From the NCBI GenBank assembly GCA_040510375.1, contig JBEVJC010000022.1, positions 1-64,000 on the forward strand: a stretch of 64,000 nucleotides of DNA, given 5' to 3'. Position 1 is the first letter of the stretch; every line of letters begins with the position of its first letter. Shown piece after piece: positions 7,805-16,516 of this stretch. Source of the stretch: JBEVJC01 sp040510375. Its GTDB lineage: Bacteria; Bacteroidota; Bacteroidia; Chitinophagales; Chitinophagaceae. Below the pieces are notes generated by a model, which saw only the letters and a list, made by a program, of their open reading frames with translations, made no database searches and was not told the DNA's origin. The translations under genes were made by a program, and so were the position numbers.

Positions 7805-10126
7805 ATGGGATTAAAAATAACCCGTAAAGGGATTAAACGTTTTTTCGTCAGGACAGGAATAACCATTGCCGTTTTGGTAGTGCTTTTCTTTATCCTGAAC
7901 CTGGTGTTTCCTTTACCGGACAAAGTGGAATATTCCACCATTGTGAACGACAGTAAGGGAGAAATGATCAACGCGTTCCTGACCAGCGACGACAAATGGC
8001 GAATGAAGACAAACCTGGAAGAGATCTCGCCGCTGCTCCGGAAAACCATCATAGCAAAAGAGGATAAATATTTTTACGATCACCCGGGTATAAATCCCCT
8101 GGCAATCGGCCGTGCATTTTTCCGGAATATCCGGAGTATGAAACGTACATCCGGCGCCAGTACTATTACTATGCAGGTGGCCAGGGCGCTGGAGCACCGC
8201 GACCGGACCTTTCTTTCCAAGATCATTGAGATGTTCCGCGCCTTCCAGCTTGAATTAAAATATAACAAGGATGAAATCCTGCAGTTATACCTCAACCTGG
8301 TACCCTATGGTGGTAATATCGAAGGCGTGAAATCCGCATCACAGCTGTATTTCAGGAAGAACCCCGATCATCTTTCGCTTGCTGAGATCACCGCGCTGAG
8401 TATTATTCCCAATCGGCCTTCCTCTTTGGTGATCGGTAAAAACAATGATATCATCGTTGCCGAAAGGAACCGGTGGTTAAGGAAGTTCGAAGGCGAAAAA
8501 TTGTTTACTGCAAAAGAGATTGAAGACGCGCTGGATGAACCACTAACAGCCAGCCGTTCCGTAGTACCACATTATATCCCGCAGCTTTCCTATAAACTCC
8601 GTAAACAGGGAAGTGAGACCATCAACACCACCATCCGGATGGAAACGCAGGTAAAGACAGAAATCCTGGTGGCTGATTATATCCGCGCACAACGATTGCG
8701 GAATATAAAAAATGCGGCGGTGATCATCCTGGACAACCGCACCAATGAAGTAATCACCTATGTGGGATCGGCAGGATTTCTTGATACAATAGATGCAGGA
8801 CAGGTCAACGGTGCCCAGGCAATCCGCCAGCCGGGAAGTACCCTGAAGCCATTACTGTACGGCCTTTGTTTTGACGAAGGTTTACTAACCCCCAATTCTG
8901 TTATTACAGATGTACCGGTTAACTACGAAGGCTATGCTCCGGAAAACTTCGATAAAAAATTCAATGGTTATGTTTCTGTTGCCTATGCTTTGGAACATTC
9001 ACTGAATATCCCCGCTGTAAAAAGCCTGGGCTTGCTGGGAAAGGAAACAATGATTGAGTCATTGGTTTCCTGCAATTTCAATCAGATCGGGAAAGACCGC
9101 CGAAAGCTGGGACTCTCCATGATCCTGGGCGGATGCGGTACCAGCCTGGAAGAAATGACCGGCCTTTTTTCCGTGTTCGCTCATGAAGGAGTTTATACAA
9201 GTCCGGCCTATCTCAGGGACGATACCGCAAAACGCAAAACCCGGATAATCAGTCCAGCCGCCAGTTTCATGGTGAATGAAATCCTGTCGAAAGTTGACCG
9301 CCCCGACTTCCCGCTGAACTGGTCCTCTACCGAACGGATGCCCAGGATTGCATGGAAGACCGGCACCAGTTATGGCCGAAGGGACGCATGGAGTATCGGT
9401 TACAATAAAAATTTTACCGTGGGGGTCTGGGTGGGAAATTTTTCCGGTGTGGGCACGGCCGACCTCAGCGGTGCGAATATAGCCACGCCATTACTGTTTA
9501 AGATTTTCAACACAATTGACTATGATAGTGATGAAGAATGGTTCAGCCAGCCTGCTGATTGCCTCACCCGCGTGGTCTGCAGCGAAACCGGACTCCTTCC
9601 TGATGTCCATTGCAGCAGCCTGACCACGGGTTTTTATATCCCGCTTATCTCTTCTACAAAGACCTGTACCAACAGGCAGGGGATAGCAGTGAGTCCTGAT
9701 GAAAAAATATCTTACTGCCGCAGTTGTGTACCGGAGACAGGTTATAAAATGAAAACCTACCGGATCATTGAACCCGAAATGCAATTGTGGATGGAAGAAA
9801 ATGCAGTGGCACATGACCGGGTACCGGCTCATAGCCCGGACTGCGAGCAGATCTTCAGGGGTGGAGCACCAGTGATCCAGTCGCCGGTAAACGGCACCGA
9901 ATACCTGATCAGCAAAAAAAATCCCGAACCTTTACAACTGGTAAGCAAGACTGCCAACGATGTCAGTAAAGTCTACTGGTATATCAACGATAAATTTTAT
10001 AAGAGTTGCCCGGCTGGTGAAAAACAATTTTTCATCCCTGTTGAAGGACAGGTTAAGATTTCCTGCACCGATGATAAAGGACGCAACAGGAATATCAAAA
10101 TCCAGGTCAGGCTGGTAAATCTATAG
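7805..10126 (+). CDS. pbpC: Penicillin-binding protein 1C (bifunctional transglycosylase/transpeptidase)
   Basis: 773 aa. An N-terminal membrane anchor (ITIAVLVVLFFILNLVF) precedes a GT51 transglycosylase domain with EDKYFYDHPGI and ATIMQ-like ASTITMQVARA motifs. The transpeptidase domain follows with SxxK as STLK, SxN as SLN and KTGTS. The C-terminal ~90 residues match the PBP1C-specific beta domain. The ATG at 7805 gives MGLKITRKG directly before the anchor; the earlier start at 7751 adds 18 unlikely residues. The protein polymerises and cross-links peptidoglycan at the periplasmic face. It diverges from the macroglobulin gene, as expected for this functional pair. It ends two bases from the convergent amine oxidase gene. 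Confidence 0.95.
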   Translation: MGLKITRKGIKRFFVRTGITIAVLVVLFFILNLVFPLPDKVEYSTIVNDSKGEMINAFLTSDDKWRMKTNLEEISPLLRKTIIAKEDKYFYDHPGINPLAIGRAFFRNIRSMKRTSGASTITMQVARALEHRDRTFLSKIIEMFRAFQLELKYNKDEILQLYLNLVPYGGNIEGVKSASQLYFRKNPDHLSLAEITALSIIPNRPSSLVIGKNNDIIVAERNRWLRKFEGEKLFTAKEIEDALDEPLTASRSVVPHYIPQLSYKLRKQGSETINTTIRMETQVKTEILVADYIRAQRLRNIKNAAVIILDNRTNEVITYVGSAGFLDTIDAGQVNGAQAIRQPGSTLKPLLYGLCFDEGLLTPNSVITDVPVNYEGYAPENFDKKFNGYVSVAYALEHSLNIPAVKSLGLLGKETMIESLVSCNFNQIGKDRRKLGLSMILGGCGTSLEEMTGLFSVFAHEGVYTSPAYLRDDTAKRKTRIISPAASFMVNEILSKVDRPDFPLNWSSTERMPRIAWKTGTSYGRRDAWSIGYNKNFTVGVWVGNFSGVGTADLSGANIATPLLFKIFNTIDYDSDEEWFSQPADCLTRVVCSETGLLPDVHCSSLTTGFYIPLISSTKTCTNRQGIAVSPDEKISYCRSCVPETGYKMKTYRIIEPEMQLWMEENAVAHDRVPAHSPDCEQIFRGGAPVIQSPVNGTEYLISKKNPEPLQLVSKTANDVSKVYWYINDKFYKSCPAGEKQFFIPVEGQVKISCTDDKGRNRNIKIQVRLVNL

Positions 10127-10128
10127 AA

Positions 10129-11490
10129 TTAAATAAATGAGGCAGCTGCTTCACCTGTATTAATCGCCCCTTCCATAAAACCCTGCCAGTCGGCCAGGTG
10201 TTCGCCAGCAAAATGTGTATGGATATGTGATTTTTTTAGTAAAGGCTGGATCCCGAACCATTGGCCCCTTCCATAAATAGCATATGCCCCGCGCGAAATT
10301 TCATCATTGCCCCAATAATAATTGGTCTGCTTTTCCAGAAGGCTTTTGATTTCGCCAAAATGAGGCGACAGTGTCTGGCTGATCATTTCTTTTTTCCATT
10401 CATCCGTCTGGTTAGCGACTAATGCAGCTTTTTCCCCGATCGTATAGGAGATCAGTGCACCCCGGGAAGATGGCTGGTTCTTTGTTGCATGATAAAAATA
10501 ATGAGGTGTCTGATCAGTGATCAGGTCAAAGTCCTCGTCTTTCCAGAAACGTTCACGGAAAAGTAGCGGGTTTTTATTGATTCGCGCGTATTGTAATTGC
10601 TGCAGGGCCTGCACCTGCACCGCAGGTAAACCTGGCTCCCATTTTATCCGGCCTACCGCAAAGGCCGGTGCCGTGCAAATGATTTTATCGCCGGTAAATT
10701 CGCGGCCATTGCTGCAGTAAACTTTCACGCCTCCTTTTGACACCTGGACAATCCGCTCCACACGATGTTCGAGCTGTATTTTGTCCATCCCAACCTGACC
10801 TGCCATTTTATATGCAAGCTGGCTATTACCTCCCCTGATCTTCAGGTCCATTTCATTTTTTTCACTGCTCTCCGCATATTCGGCAAGGGCTGCGAATGCG
10901 GAAACGGAACGAATGCTCTCACCAAAGTCAGTACTGTCAAGCAGTTCACGGATATCAAGGTCGCGTCCTGCACAACCATTATTAACCAGGTAGCGCCACC
11001 AGTCAGTCTGGTCAATCAGTTTTTTATCGGCAACGGATAAACTGGGATAGTGATCAATAATGGCCCGGAATTTTGAATTCCATTCATCACTATAATTCCA
11101 TTCCTTGTTACGGTAGTACCGGTCCTTATAAATCAGGTGTGTATTAAACTGATTATTGTCCAGCGCCAAACCATATTCATTACACATGTTCTGTACGCGT
11201 GAATGGGAATTGCCCACCCATTCGGCACCTAGTTCCACCACCAGTTTTTCTGCCTCATCAATTGTATGGGAAAATACACGGCCGCTGATCCGGTTACGCG
11301 ATTCAAGAATAATAAAATCAATATTCTTTTTTTTGAGGAACGTAGCGGCTGATAGTCCCGCGAATCCCGCACCGATAATAATAACCACCGGCTTCCTGCC
11401 GATGAAAATATTCGCGTAGGAGGAATTGGCAAGCAGCAGGCCACCAGTGGCCATAACGCTTTCGCGAATGAACTGTCTTCGTGAACTCAT
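10129..11490 (-). CDS. FAD-dependent flavin monoamine oxidase family protein
   Basis: 453 aa. The N-terminus SSRRQFIRES followed by a hydrophobic segment looks like a twin-arginine-type export signal. A Rossmann FAD-binding motif follows (VVIIIGAGFAGLSAA, about residues 34-48), then the ESRNRISGRV segment typical of amine oxidases that hold the ADP moiety. The C-terminal GEHLADWQGFMEGAINTGEAAA is the second FAD-contact motif of this superfamily. The substrate cannot be read from sequence; amines or amino acids are plausible. It is monocistronic and convergent with pbpC. Confidence 0.88.
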   Translation of the reverse strand: MSSRRQFIRESVMATGGLLLANSSYANIFIGRKPVVIIIGAGFAGLSAATFLKKKNIDFIILESRNRISGRVFSHTIDEAEKLVVELGAEWVGNSHSRVQNMCNEYGLALDNNQFNTHLIYKDRYYRNKEWNYSDEWNSKFRAIIDHYPSLSVADKKLIDQTDWWRYLVNNGCAGRDLDIRELLDSTDFGESIRSVSAFAALAEYAESSEKNEMDLKIRGGNSQLAYKMAGQVGMDKIQLEHRVERIVQVSKGGVKVYCSNGREFTGDKIICTAPAFAVGRIKWEPGLPAVQVQALQQLQYARINKNPLLFRERFWKDEDFDLITDQTPHYFYHATKNQPSSRGALISYTIGEKAALVANQTDEWKKEMISQTLSPHFGEIKSLLEKQTNYYWGNDEISRGAYAIYGRGQWFGIQPLLKKSHIHTHFAGEHLADWQGFMEGAINTGEAAASFI

Positions 11491-11507
11491 GGAGTTGGTT
11501 TATCCCG

Positions 11508-12230
11508 TTAATCCACTTTCTTCACTGAGCCTGCACCACTGATATCCGTACTTACCGATGCGGTTCCCTTGTATTCAATACTTGCCGCACCGCTTGTGCC
11601 TGCATTCAGTTTTACACTCGCATATACTTCTGCATCACCTGCGCCGGAAAGGTCCACATCAACGTTTTCGGCGAGGAGGCCAAATGCTTTAAGCCCGGTG
11701 CTTCCGGAACCATCTACCCGCAGGTCCTTTGTTTCCCCGGTAAGTTCCGCATTACATGCACCACTCATCTCCACTTCTACTTCCGGAGCTTTGATGTCGA
11801 GTTTTACCGAGCAGGCTCCACTCAGGTCAATATCCAGGCGGGAAGAGGAGGTGAGTCTTCCGGTACTATAAATATTACTTGCACCTGACGCACCAAGTTT
11901 TGAGAAGGCTGGTCCGGAAACATACACTTTTATCTGGCCACTGGGTTCGACATTCGTGTAATCTTTATTGCCGATACGTAATGTATTTCCATCCATGAAC
12001 ACATCCACGAACTCCTGAAGGTTCTGGTCGGTTTCCACTTTTACACTGTAATTGCTGTCGGAGGTAACATATACGTCTATTGCGCCGCCTACTTCTACTC
12101 CGTTAAAGCCACTGAAATTTCGCGTCTGGCTGATTACATTACCGTCGCCATGTTCACTCCTCGAAGACAACATACGGCAGGAAGATAAAACGGCAAGAGA
12201 TAGAAAGCTGATTAGCAGGATTTGTTTCAT
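11508..12230 (-). CDS. Head-GIN domain lipoprotein (DUF2807)
   Basis: 240 aa with a lipoprotein signal (SLAVLSSC), which sets the start at 12230 rather than 12308. The mature part is a repetitive right-handed beta-structure with recurring DLSGAG / SGAS / SGAC turns, typical of the DUF2807 'auto-transporter adhesin head GIN' family that is abundant in Bacteroidota. No catalytic motif is seen; the function in the family is unknown and is likely adhesive or structural at the cell surface. It lies 17 bp downstream of the amine oxidase start on the same strand, so it may be its upstream operon partner. Confidence 0.88.
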   Translation of the reverse strand: MKQILLISFLSLAVLSSCRMLSSRSEHGDGNVISQTRNFSGFNGVEVGGAIDVYVTSDSNYSVKVETDQNLQEFVDVFMDGNTLRIGNKDYTNVEPSGQIKVYVSGPAFSKLGASGASNIYSTGRLTSSSRLDIDLSGACSVKLDIKAPEVEVEMSGACNAELTGETKDLRVDGSGSTGLKAFGLLAENVDVDLSGAGDAEVYASVKLNAGTSGAASIEYKGTASVSTDISGAGSVKKVD

Positions 12231-12375
12231 ATTAACTGGTTGTTCATTAAAAGTATTCATAATTAGGTTGCGGACCACCTGCCGGATCCTGTTTTTGGAA
12301 TAAAGCAACAGTGCCAGCCGCGGCCGATTGCCCTGAGACCACCGTTTTTACAGAAAGGTTACAGAAATCCACTGC

Positions 12376-12404
12376 TTTTTACTGACAACAGTTTTTTACC
12401 TTCG
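12376..12404 (+). promoter_or_regulatory. Candidate guaA promoter, almost no leader
   Basis: TTT (12376-12378), 18 bases, then TACCTTCG (12397-12404) followed by CAGC. The -7 box ends only 7 nt before the guaA ATG at 12412, so the transcript would be leaderless or nearly so. Confidence 0.4.
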
Positions 12405-12411
12405 CAGCATT

Positions 12412-13950
12412 ATGACGGAAAAAATCCTCATCCTCGATTTTGGATCCCAGTATACTCAGTTGATAGCCAGGGCGGTGCGCGAAGCCAACGTTTATTGTGA
12501 AATTCTTCCTTTCCAACGCGAAATCAAGTTTGAACCGGGCCTGAAGGGCATCATTTTATCCGGTTCACCCTTTTCGGTTAATGAAGAAAATGCACCCGAT
12601 GTGGATATTACTTCATTTATCAAAGAAGTACCGGTGCTGGGTATTTGTTACGGCGCACAACTTACTGCCAAAAAATTCGGTGGTGTGGTGGCAAAAAGTA
12701 ATAAACGGGAATACGGCCGTGCCTTGTTACAGATCACTGACCGCGGTGCCTTGCTGAAAGAAGTATCGGCCCATAGCCAGGTCTGGATGAGCCATAGTGA
12801 TACTATTAAACAACTTCCGGCAGGATTTGAATTACTGGCACATACAGAAAGTATACCTGTGGCAGCTTTCCGCAAAACACCCGATGATTCAACAAAGGCA
12901 CTCTACGGGGTGCAGTTCCACCCGGAAGTTTATCATTCCCTGGAGGGGAAAAAAATCCTGGCAAATTTCCTGGTGAATATCTGCGGATGCAGGCAGGACT
13001 GGACTCCCGCCCATTTCATTACCGATACGGTAAACGCCATTAAGGAAAAGGTGGGCGACCGGAAAGTGGTAATGGCCCTGAGTGGCGGTGTAGATTCAAC
13101 TGTGGCCGCAACCCTGATCCACCGCGCAATTGGCGATAACCTTTATGGTATTTTTGTCGATAATGGGGTACTGCGCCAGGATGAATTCCAGTCGGTACTT
13201 GATACATACGACCAGATCGGTCTCAATGTAAAAGGCATCGATGCCAAACAACGTTTTTACGACCAGCTGGCCGGTAAAACTGATCCCGAAGCAAAACGCA
13301 AAGTGATCGGCGGGCTGTTTATTGATATATTCCAGGAAGAAGCAGCCCTTATTGAAGGGGTGGAGCTACTGGGACAGGGAACTATTTATCCGGATGTGAT
13401 CGAGAGTGTGTCGGTACACGGACCATCAGTAACGATCAAATCGCACCATAATGTGGGTGGCCTTCCTGAAAAGATGCACCTGGGACTGGTAGAACCGCTG
13501 CGCTCCCTGTTTAAGGATGAAGTGCGGAAGGTTGGTCGCGAACTGGGGATCCCTGCTGCCATGATCGATCGTCATCCCTTCCCCGGACCGGGTCTGGCCA
13601 TCAGGATCCTGGGTGAGATTACCGCTGAACGGGTGGAACTGCTGCAAAAGGCAGATGCTATTTATACCAGGCTGCTGAAAGAACATCATCTATATGCAAC
13701 GGTATGGCAGGCTGGTGCCATCTTGCTTCCGGTAAAAAGTGTAGGTGTAATGGGAGATGAACGGACGTATGAGTTTACAGTCGCCCTCCGGGCCGTAACA
13801 AGTGTGGATGGAATGACGGCCGACTGGGCCCATCTTCCCTATGGCTTCCTGGCTGATGTTTCCAATGAGATCATCAATAATGTACGCGGTATTAATCGCG
13901 TAGTATATGATATCAGCAGTAAGCCACCGGCAACTATTGAATGGGAATAA
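12412..13950 (+). CDS. guaA: GMP synthase (glutamine-hydrolysing)
   Basis: 512 aa. Converts XMP to GMP with ATP and glutamine in the cytoplasm. The N-terminal class I glutamine amidotransferase has its nucleophile in GICYGAQ (Cys 79) and the His/Glu of the triad in QFHPEVYH. The ATP-pyrophosphatase domain has the P-loop LSGGVDST. The C-terminal dimerisation domain ends with PPATIEWE, the standard GuaA terminus. Length is normal. The following gene starts 8 bp after its stop. Confidence 0.98.
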   Translation: MTEKILILDFGSQYTQLIARAVREANVYCEILPFQREIKFEPGLKGIILSGSPFSVNEENAPDVDITSFIKEVPVLGICYGAQLTAKKFGGVVAKSNKREYGRALLQITDRGALLKEVSAHSQVWMSHSDTIKQLPAGFELLAHTESIPVAAFRKTPDDSTKALYGVQFHPEVYHSLEGKKILANFLVNICGCRQDWTPAHFITDTVNAIKEKVGDRKVVMALSGGVDSTVAATLIHRAIGDNLYGIFVDNGVLRQDEFQSVLDTYDQIGLNVKGIDAKQRFYDQLAGKTDPEAKRKVIGGLFIDIFQEEAALIEGVELLGQGTIYPDVIESVSVHGPSVTIKSHHNVGGLPEKMHLGLVEPLRSLFKDEVRKVGRELGIPAAMIDRHPFPGPGLAIRILGEITAERVELLQKADAIYTRLLKEHHLYATVWQAGAILLPVKSVGVMGDERTYEFTVALRAVTSVDGMTADWAHLPYGFLADVSNEIINNVRGINRVVYDISSKPPATIEWE

Positions 13951-13958
13951 CCTGTAAT

Positions 13959-15152
13959 ATGCAACAAAATCTTATAAGGCCAATTCGTCTGACTGGTCGT
14001 CTACTCGTTCTGGCCTTACTGTTTGTGTCGTTCGCCAACAAAACGTACGCACAGAAACACCGTATTGCCATCTTTGCCCCGCTCTATCTCGACTCGGCAT
14101 TTGATGGAACAAATACCTACCGTTATACCAAAAATACATTTCCCAAATTCATCAACCCCGGCCTGGAATTTTATGAAGGTGCGCAGCTTGCCATTGATTC
14201 GCTGAATGCCGAGGGTGATGAACTGGAAGTATTCATCTACGATACGAGATCAGCTACGGAAGACCTGCAGCAGATTCTCGCCAAACCTGTGATTGCTGAA
14301 ATGGACCTGGTGATTGCACATTGCAGTGGCAATGAGGTACGGAGTTTTGCCGAATTTGGATTACGGAATTCAATCCCCGTGATCAATGCCACCGTACCCA
14401 ATGATGCCGGTACTACATCCAATCCGTTCTTTGTATTACTTAATCCAACACTGAAAACCCAATGTGAAGGAATCTACCAGTACGTGCAGAAATATTTTTC
14501 AAAATCACCGGTGATCGTTTTCCGTCGCAAGGGTAGCGCTGATGACCTAGTAAAAAACCTGCTGGAAGAATACAGCAGTTCTACCACGGAGGTACCGTTG
14601 AAGTTCCGGTTTGTTGAACTGCCTGATAGTTTCAGTGTTTATCAGTTAAAAGCGCAACTTGATTCAAATAAAAAGAGCCTTTGTATTGCGGGAAGCCTGG
14701 ATATGAATTTTGGTAAACGTCTGAGCGCCCAGCTGGCCTCTATCTCCAAACAATATCCACTTGCAATTATGGGTATGCCCACCTGGGATGGTATCAGGGA
14801 ATTTTCACGTCCCGAATTCAAGGGGCCCGAAATCATTTACAGCACGCCGTTTTATAATAGTAAAACTGACAGGGTCAGTCAGTCGATCACGAACTATTTT
14901 AATACATTCATGTACTCACGACCAAGTGATATGGTCTTCCGCGGTTATGAAGTAACCTGGAAATACGCCAAATTACTGACCCGGTATAAACAGGATATTG
15001 CATCGAACCTGGGCAATAAGGAATTCCGGGTGTTTACAGACTATGATGTGCAACCGGTAATCAATAAACGGACTTCCAATCTTGATTATTTTGAAAACAA
15101 GAAACTCTACTTCCTGAAATGGCAGGATGGCCTGATCAAGTCGGTGAATTAA
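13959..15152 (+). CDS. Periplasmic-binding-fold (type 1) substrate-binding-like protein
   Basis: 397 aa with a signal peptide (LVLALLFVSFANKTYAQ) that supports the ATG at 13959; the ATG at 13941 would overlap guaA. The mature protein has the type 1 periplasmic binding layout: HRIAIFAPLYLDSAF, then GLEFYEGAQLAIDSLNAEG, then alternating strands and helices. It resembles the amino-acid ABC transporter substrate-binding proteins, but no permease or ATPase gene is nearby. A solitary sensor or scaffold role is equally possible. It follows guaA closely and may be co-transcribed. Confidence 0.75.
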   Translation: MQQNLIRPIRLTGRLLVLALLFVSFANKTYAQKHRIAIFAPLYLDSAFDGTNTYRYTKNTFPKFINPGLEFYEGAQLAIDSLNAEGDELEVFIYDTRSATEDLQQILAKPVIAEMDLVIAHCSGNEVRSFAEFGLRNSIPVINATVPNDAGTTSNPFFVLLNPTLKTQCEGIYQYVQKYFSKSPVIVFRRKGSADDLVKNLLEEYSSSTTEVPLKFRFVELPDSFSVYQLKAQLDSNKKSLCIAGSLDMNFGKRLSAQLASISKQYPLAIMGMPTWDGIREFSRPEFKGPEIIYSTPFYNSKTDRVSQSITNYFNTFMYSRPSDMVFRGYEVTWKYAKLLTRYKQDIASNLGNKEFRVFTDYDVQPVINKRTSNLDYFENKKLYFLKWQDGLIKSVN

Positions 15153-15304
15153 ATACGCTAGCTGTTATTAATCTGCAGCAACACTGATCAGGCTGGTGAT
15201 TTAATTAATCCTCTCCAGATGGGGGAACTGAATGATCAGGTCCGTGAATACACCCCCTTTTTTTCAGGCATGATAACTGTTACCGTTGGGTATATATTTA
15301 ACCA

Positions 15305-16516
15305 TTGGCAGAACAGCTTATCCAGTTTACCGATCGTGGCCTCTACTGCAAGGCCGGCAACTTCTATATTGACCCCTGGAAGCCGGTCGGCAAAGCCGTT
15401 ATAACCCATGCGCATAGCGACCATGCCCGGCCGGGCAGCGCTTCCTATTTCTGCCACCATTTTACAAAACCCTTGCTGCAACTGCGTTTGGGCGACTACC
15501 CTTATCAGACTGCGGGATGGAATGAACCGGTGTATATGGATGGTGTAAAAGTAAGCCTTCATCCGGCAGGTCATATCATAGGATCATCGCAGGTACGGAT
15601 TGAATATAAGGGAGAGGTATGGGTAGTAAGCGGCGATTATAAAACCGAAGACGATGGAATCAGTGGAATTTTTGAACCAGTTAAGTGTGACACATTCATC
15701 ACCGAATCCACATTCGGTCTCCCGATTTATAAATGGAAACCGCAGTCGGAAATTTTTGAAAGTATCGGAAACTGGATCGGCCAAAATCATGCGGCTGGTA
15801 AAACATCCGTGCTGATGGCCTATAGCCTCGGCAAGGCCCAGCGATTGCTGGGTTGTATCGAGGCAACAGGTCTCCCAATTTTTTTACATGGTGCTGTTTA
15901 TAATGTTCACCAAGCCCTGGTCAATGCCGGCTGGAAATTACCAGCCGTACATCACGTGCAGGCGGATACCCCTAAAGAACTATATAAGGGAAATGTTGTG
16001 ATAGCTCCGGGCAGTGCAGATGGAACGCCCTGGATAAAAAAATTCCTGCCTTATAATGTAGGAGTATGCAGCGGATGGATGCAGGTGCGCGGAAACCTAC
16101 GCAGGCGGAATGCGGATGCGGGTTTCGTGTTAAGTGATCATGCCGACTGGGATGGATTGCTCAACGTGATCAGGGCAACAGAGGCAAAACGTGTGTTCGT
16201 GACCCACGGATTCCAATCGGCCTTCAGCAGGTATCTCACCGAAATCGGTATCGAAGCTTTTGAGGTAAAAACAGAATTCGGAACAGAAGATGAAGAAACT
16301 GCCGAGTTGAAAGATCCGGACAAACAACCTGCGCAGGATGAAGAAACCGCCGAGTTGAAAGATCCGGACAAACAACCTGCGCAGGATGAAGAAACCGCTG
16401 AATTGAAAAATCCGGACAAGCAACTCCCGGAAGAAAAAGAAACCGCTGATTCAAAATATCCGGACAAACAACCCGCGCAAGATTCTTCACCAGATCAACG
16501 GGATAACAATGAGTGA
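15305..16516 (+). CDS. Ligase-associated DNA exonuclease (metallo-beta-lactamase fold)
   Basis: 403 aa. The N-terminal MBL fold has HAHSDH (residues 35-40), the HPAGHIIGSS strand, SGDYK and a later SDHADWDG, as in the beta-CASP nucleases linked to ATP-dependent ligases. The start is TTG at 15305: an in-frame TAA sits at 15299-15301 and the homologous N-terminus (I-Q-F-T-D-R-G-L-Y-C) begins only four residues later. The C-terminus carries a 16-residue unit repeated four times, which is not part of the enzyme fold. The stop overlaps the ligase start by 8 nt (ATGAGTGA), so the two are translationally coupled. Confidence 0.9.
   Translation: MAEQLIQFTDRGLYCKAGNFYIDPWKPVGKAVITHAHSDHARPGSASYFCHHFTKPLLQLRLGDYPYQTAGWNEPVYMDGVKVSLHPAGHIIGSSQVRIEYKGEVWVVSGDYKTEDDGISGIFEPVKCDTFITESTFGLPIYKWKPQSEIFESIGNWIGQNHAAGKTSVLMAYSLGKAQRLLGCIEATGLPIFLHGAVYNVHQALVNAGWKLPAVHHVQADTPKELYKGNVVIAPGSADGTPWIKKFLPYNVGVCSGWMQVRGNLRRRNADAGFVLSDHADWDGLLNVIRATEAKRVFVTHGFQSAFSRYLTEIGIEAFEVKTEFGTEDEETAELKDPDKQPAQDEETAELKDPDKQPAQDEETAELKNPDKQLPEEKETADSKYPDKQPAQDSSPDQRDNNE
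16289..16480 (+). repeat. Four tandem 48-bp coding repeats in the exonuclease tail
   Basis: Units start at 16289, 16337, 16385 and 16433. Each encodes about 16 residues of the pattern DEETAELKDPDKQPAQ. The first two units are nearly identical and the last two are diverged (PEEKETADSKYPDKQ). The tail is acidic and proline/lysine-rich, so it is probably disordered. Confidence 0.95.

Noticed and set aside
16130..16490. Three overlapping minus-strand ORFs of 84-109 codons opposite the exonuclease tail
   Set aside because: They arise from the 48-bp tandem repeat, which stays open in several frames; they have no start context and mirror the repeat of the real gene.
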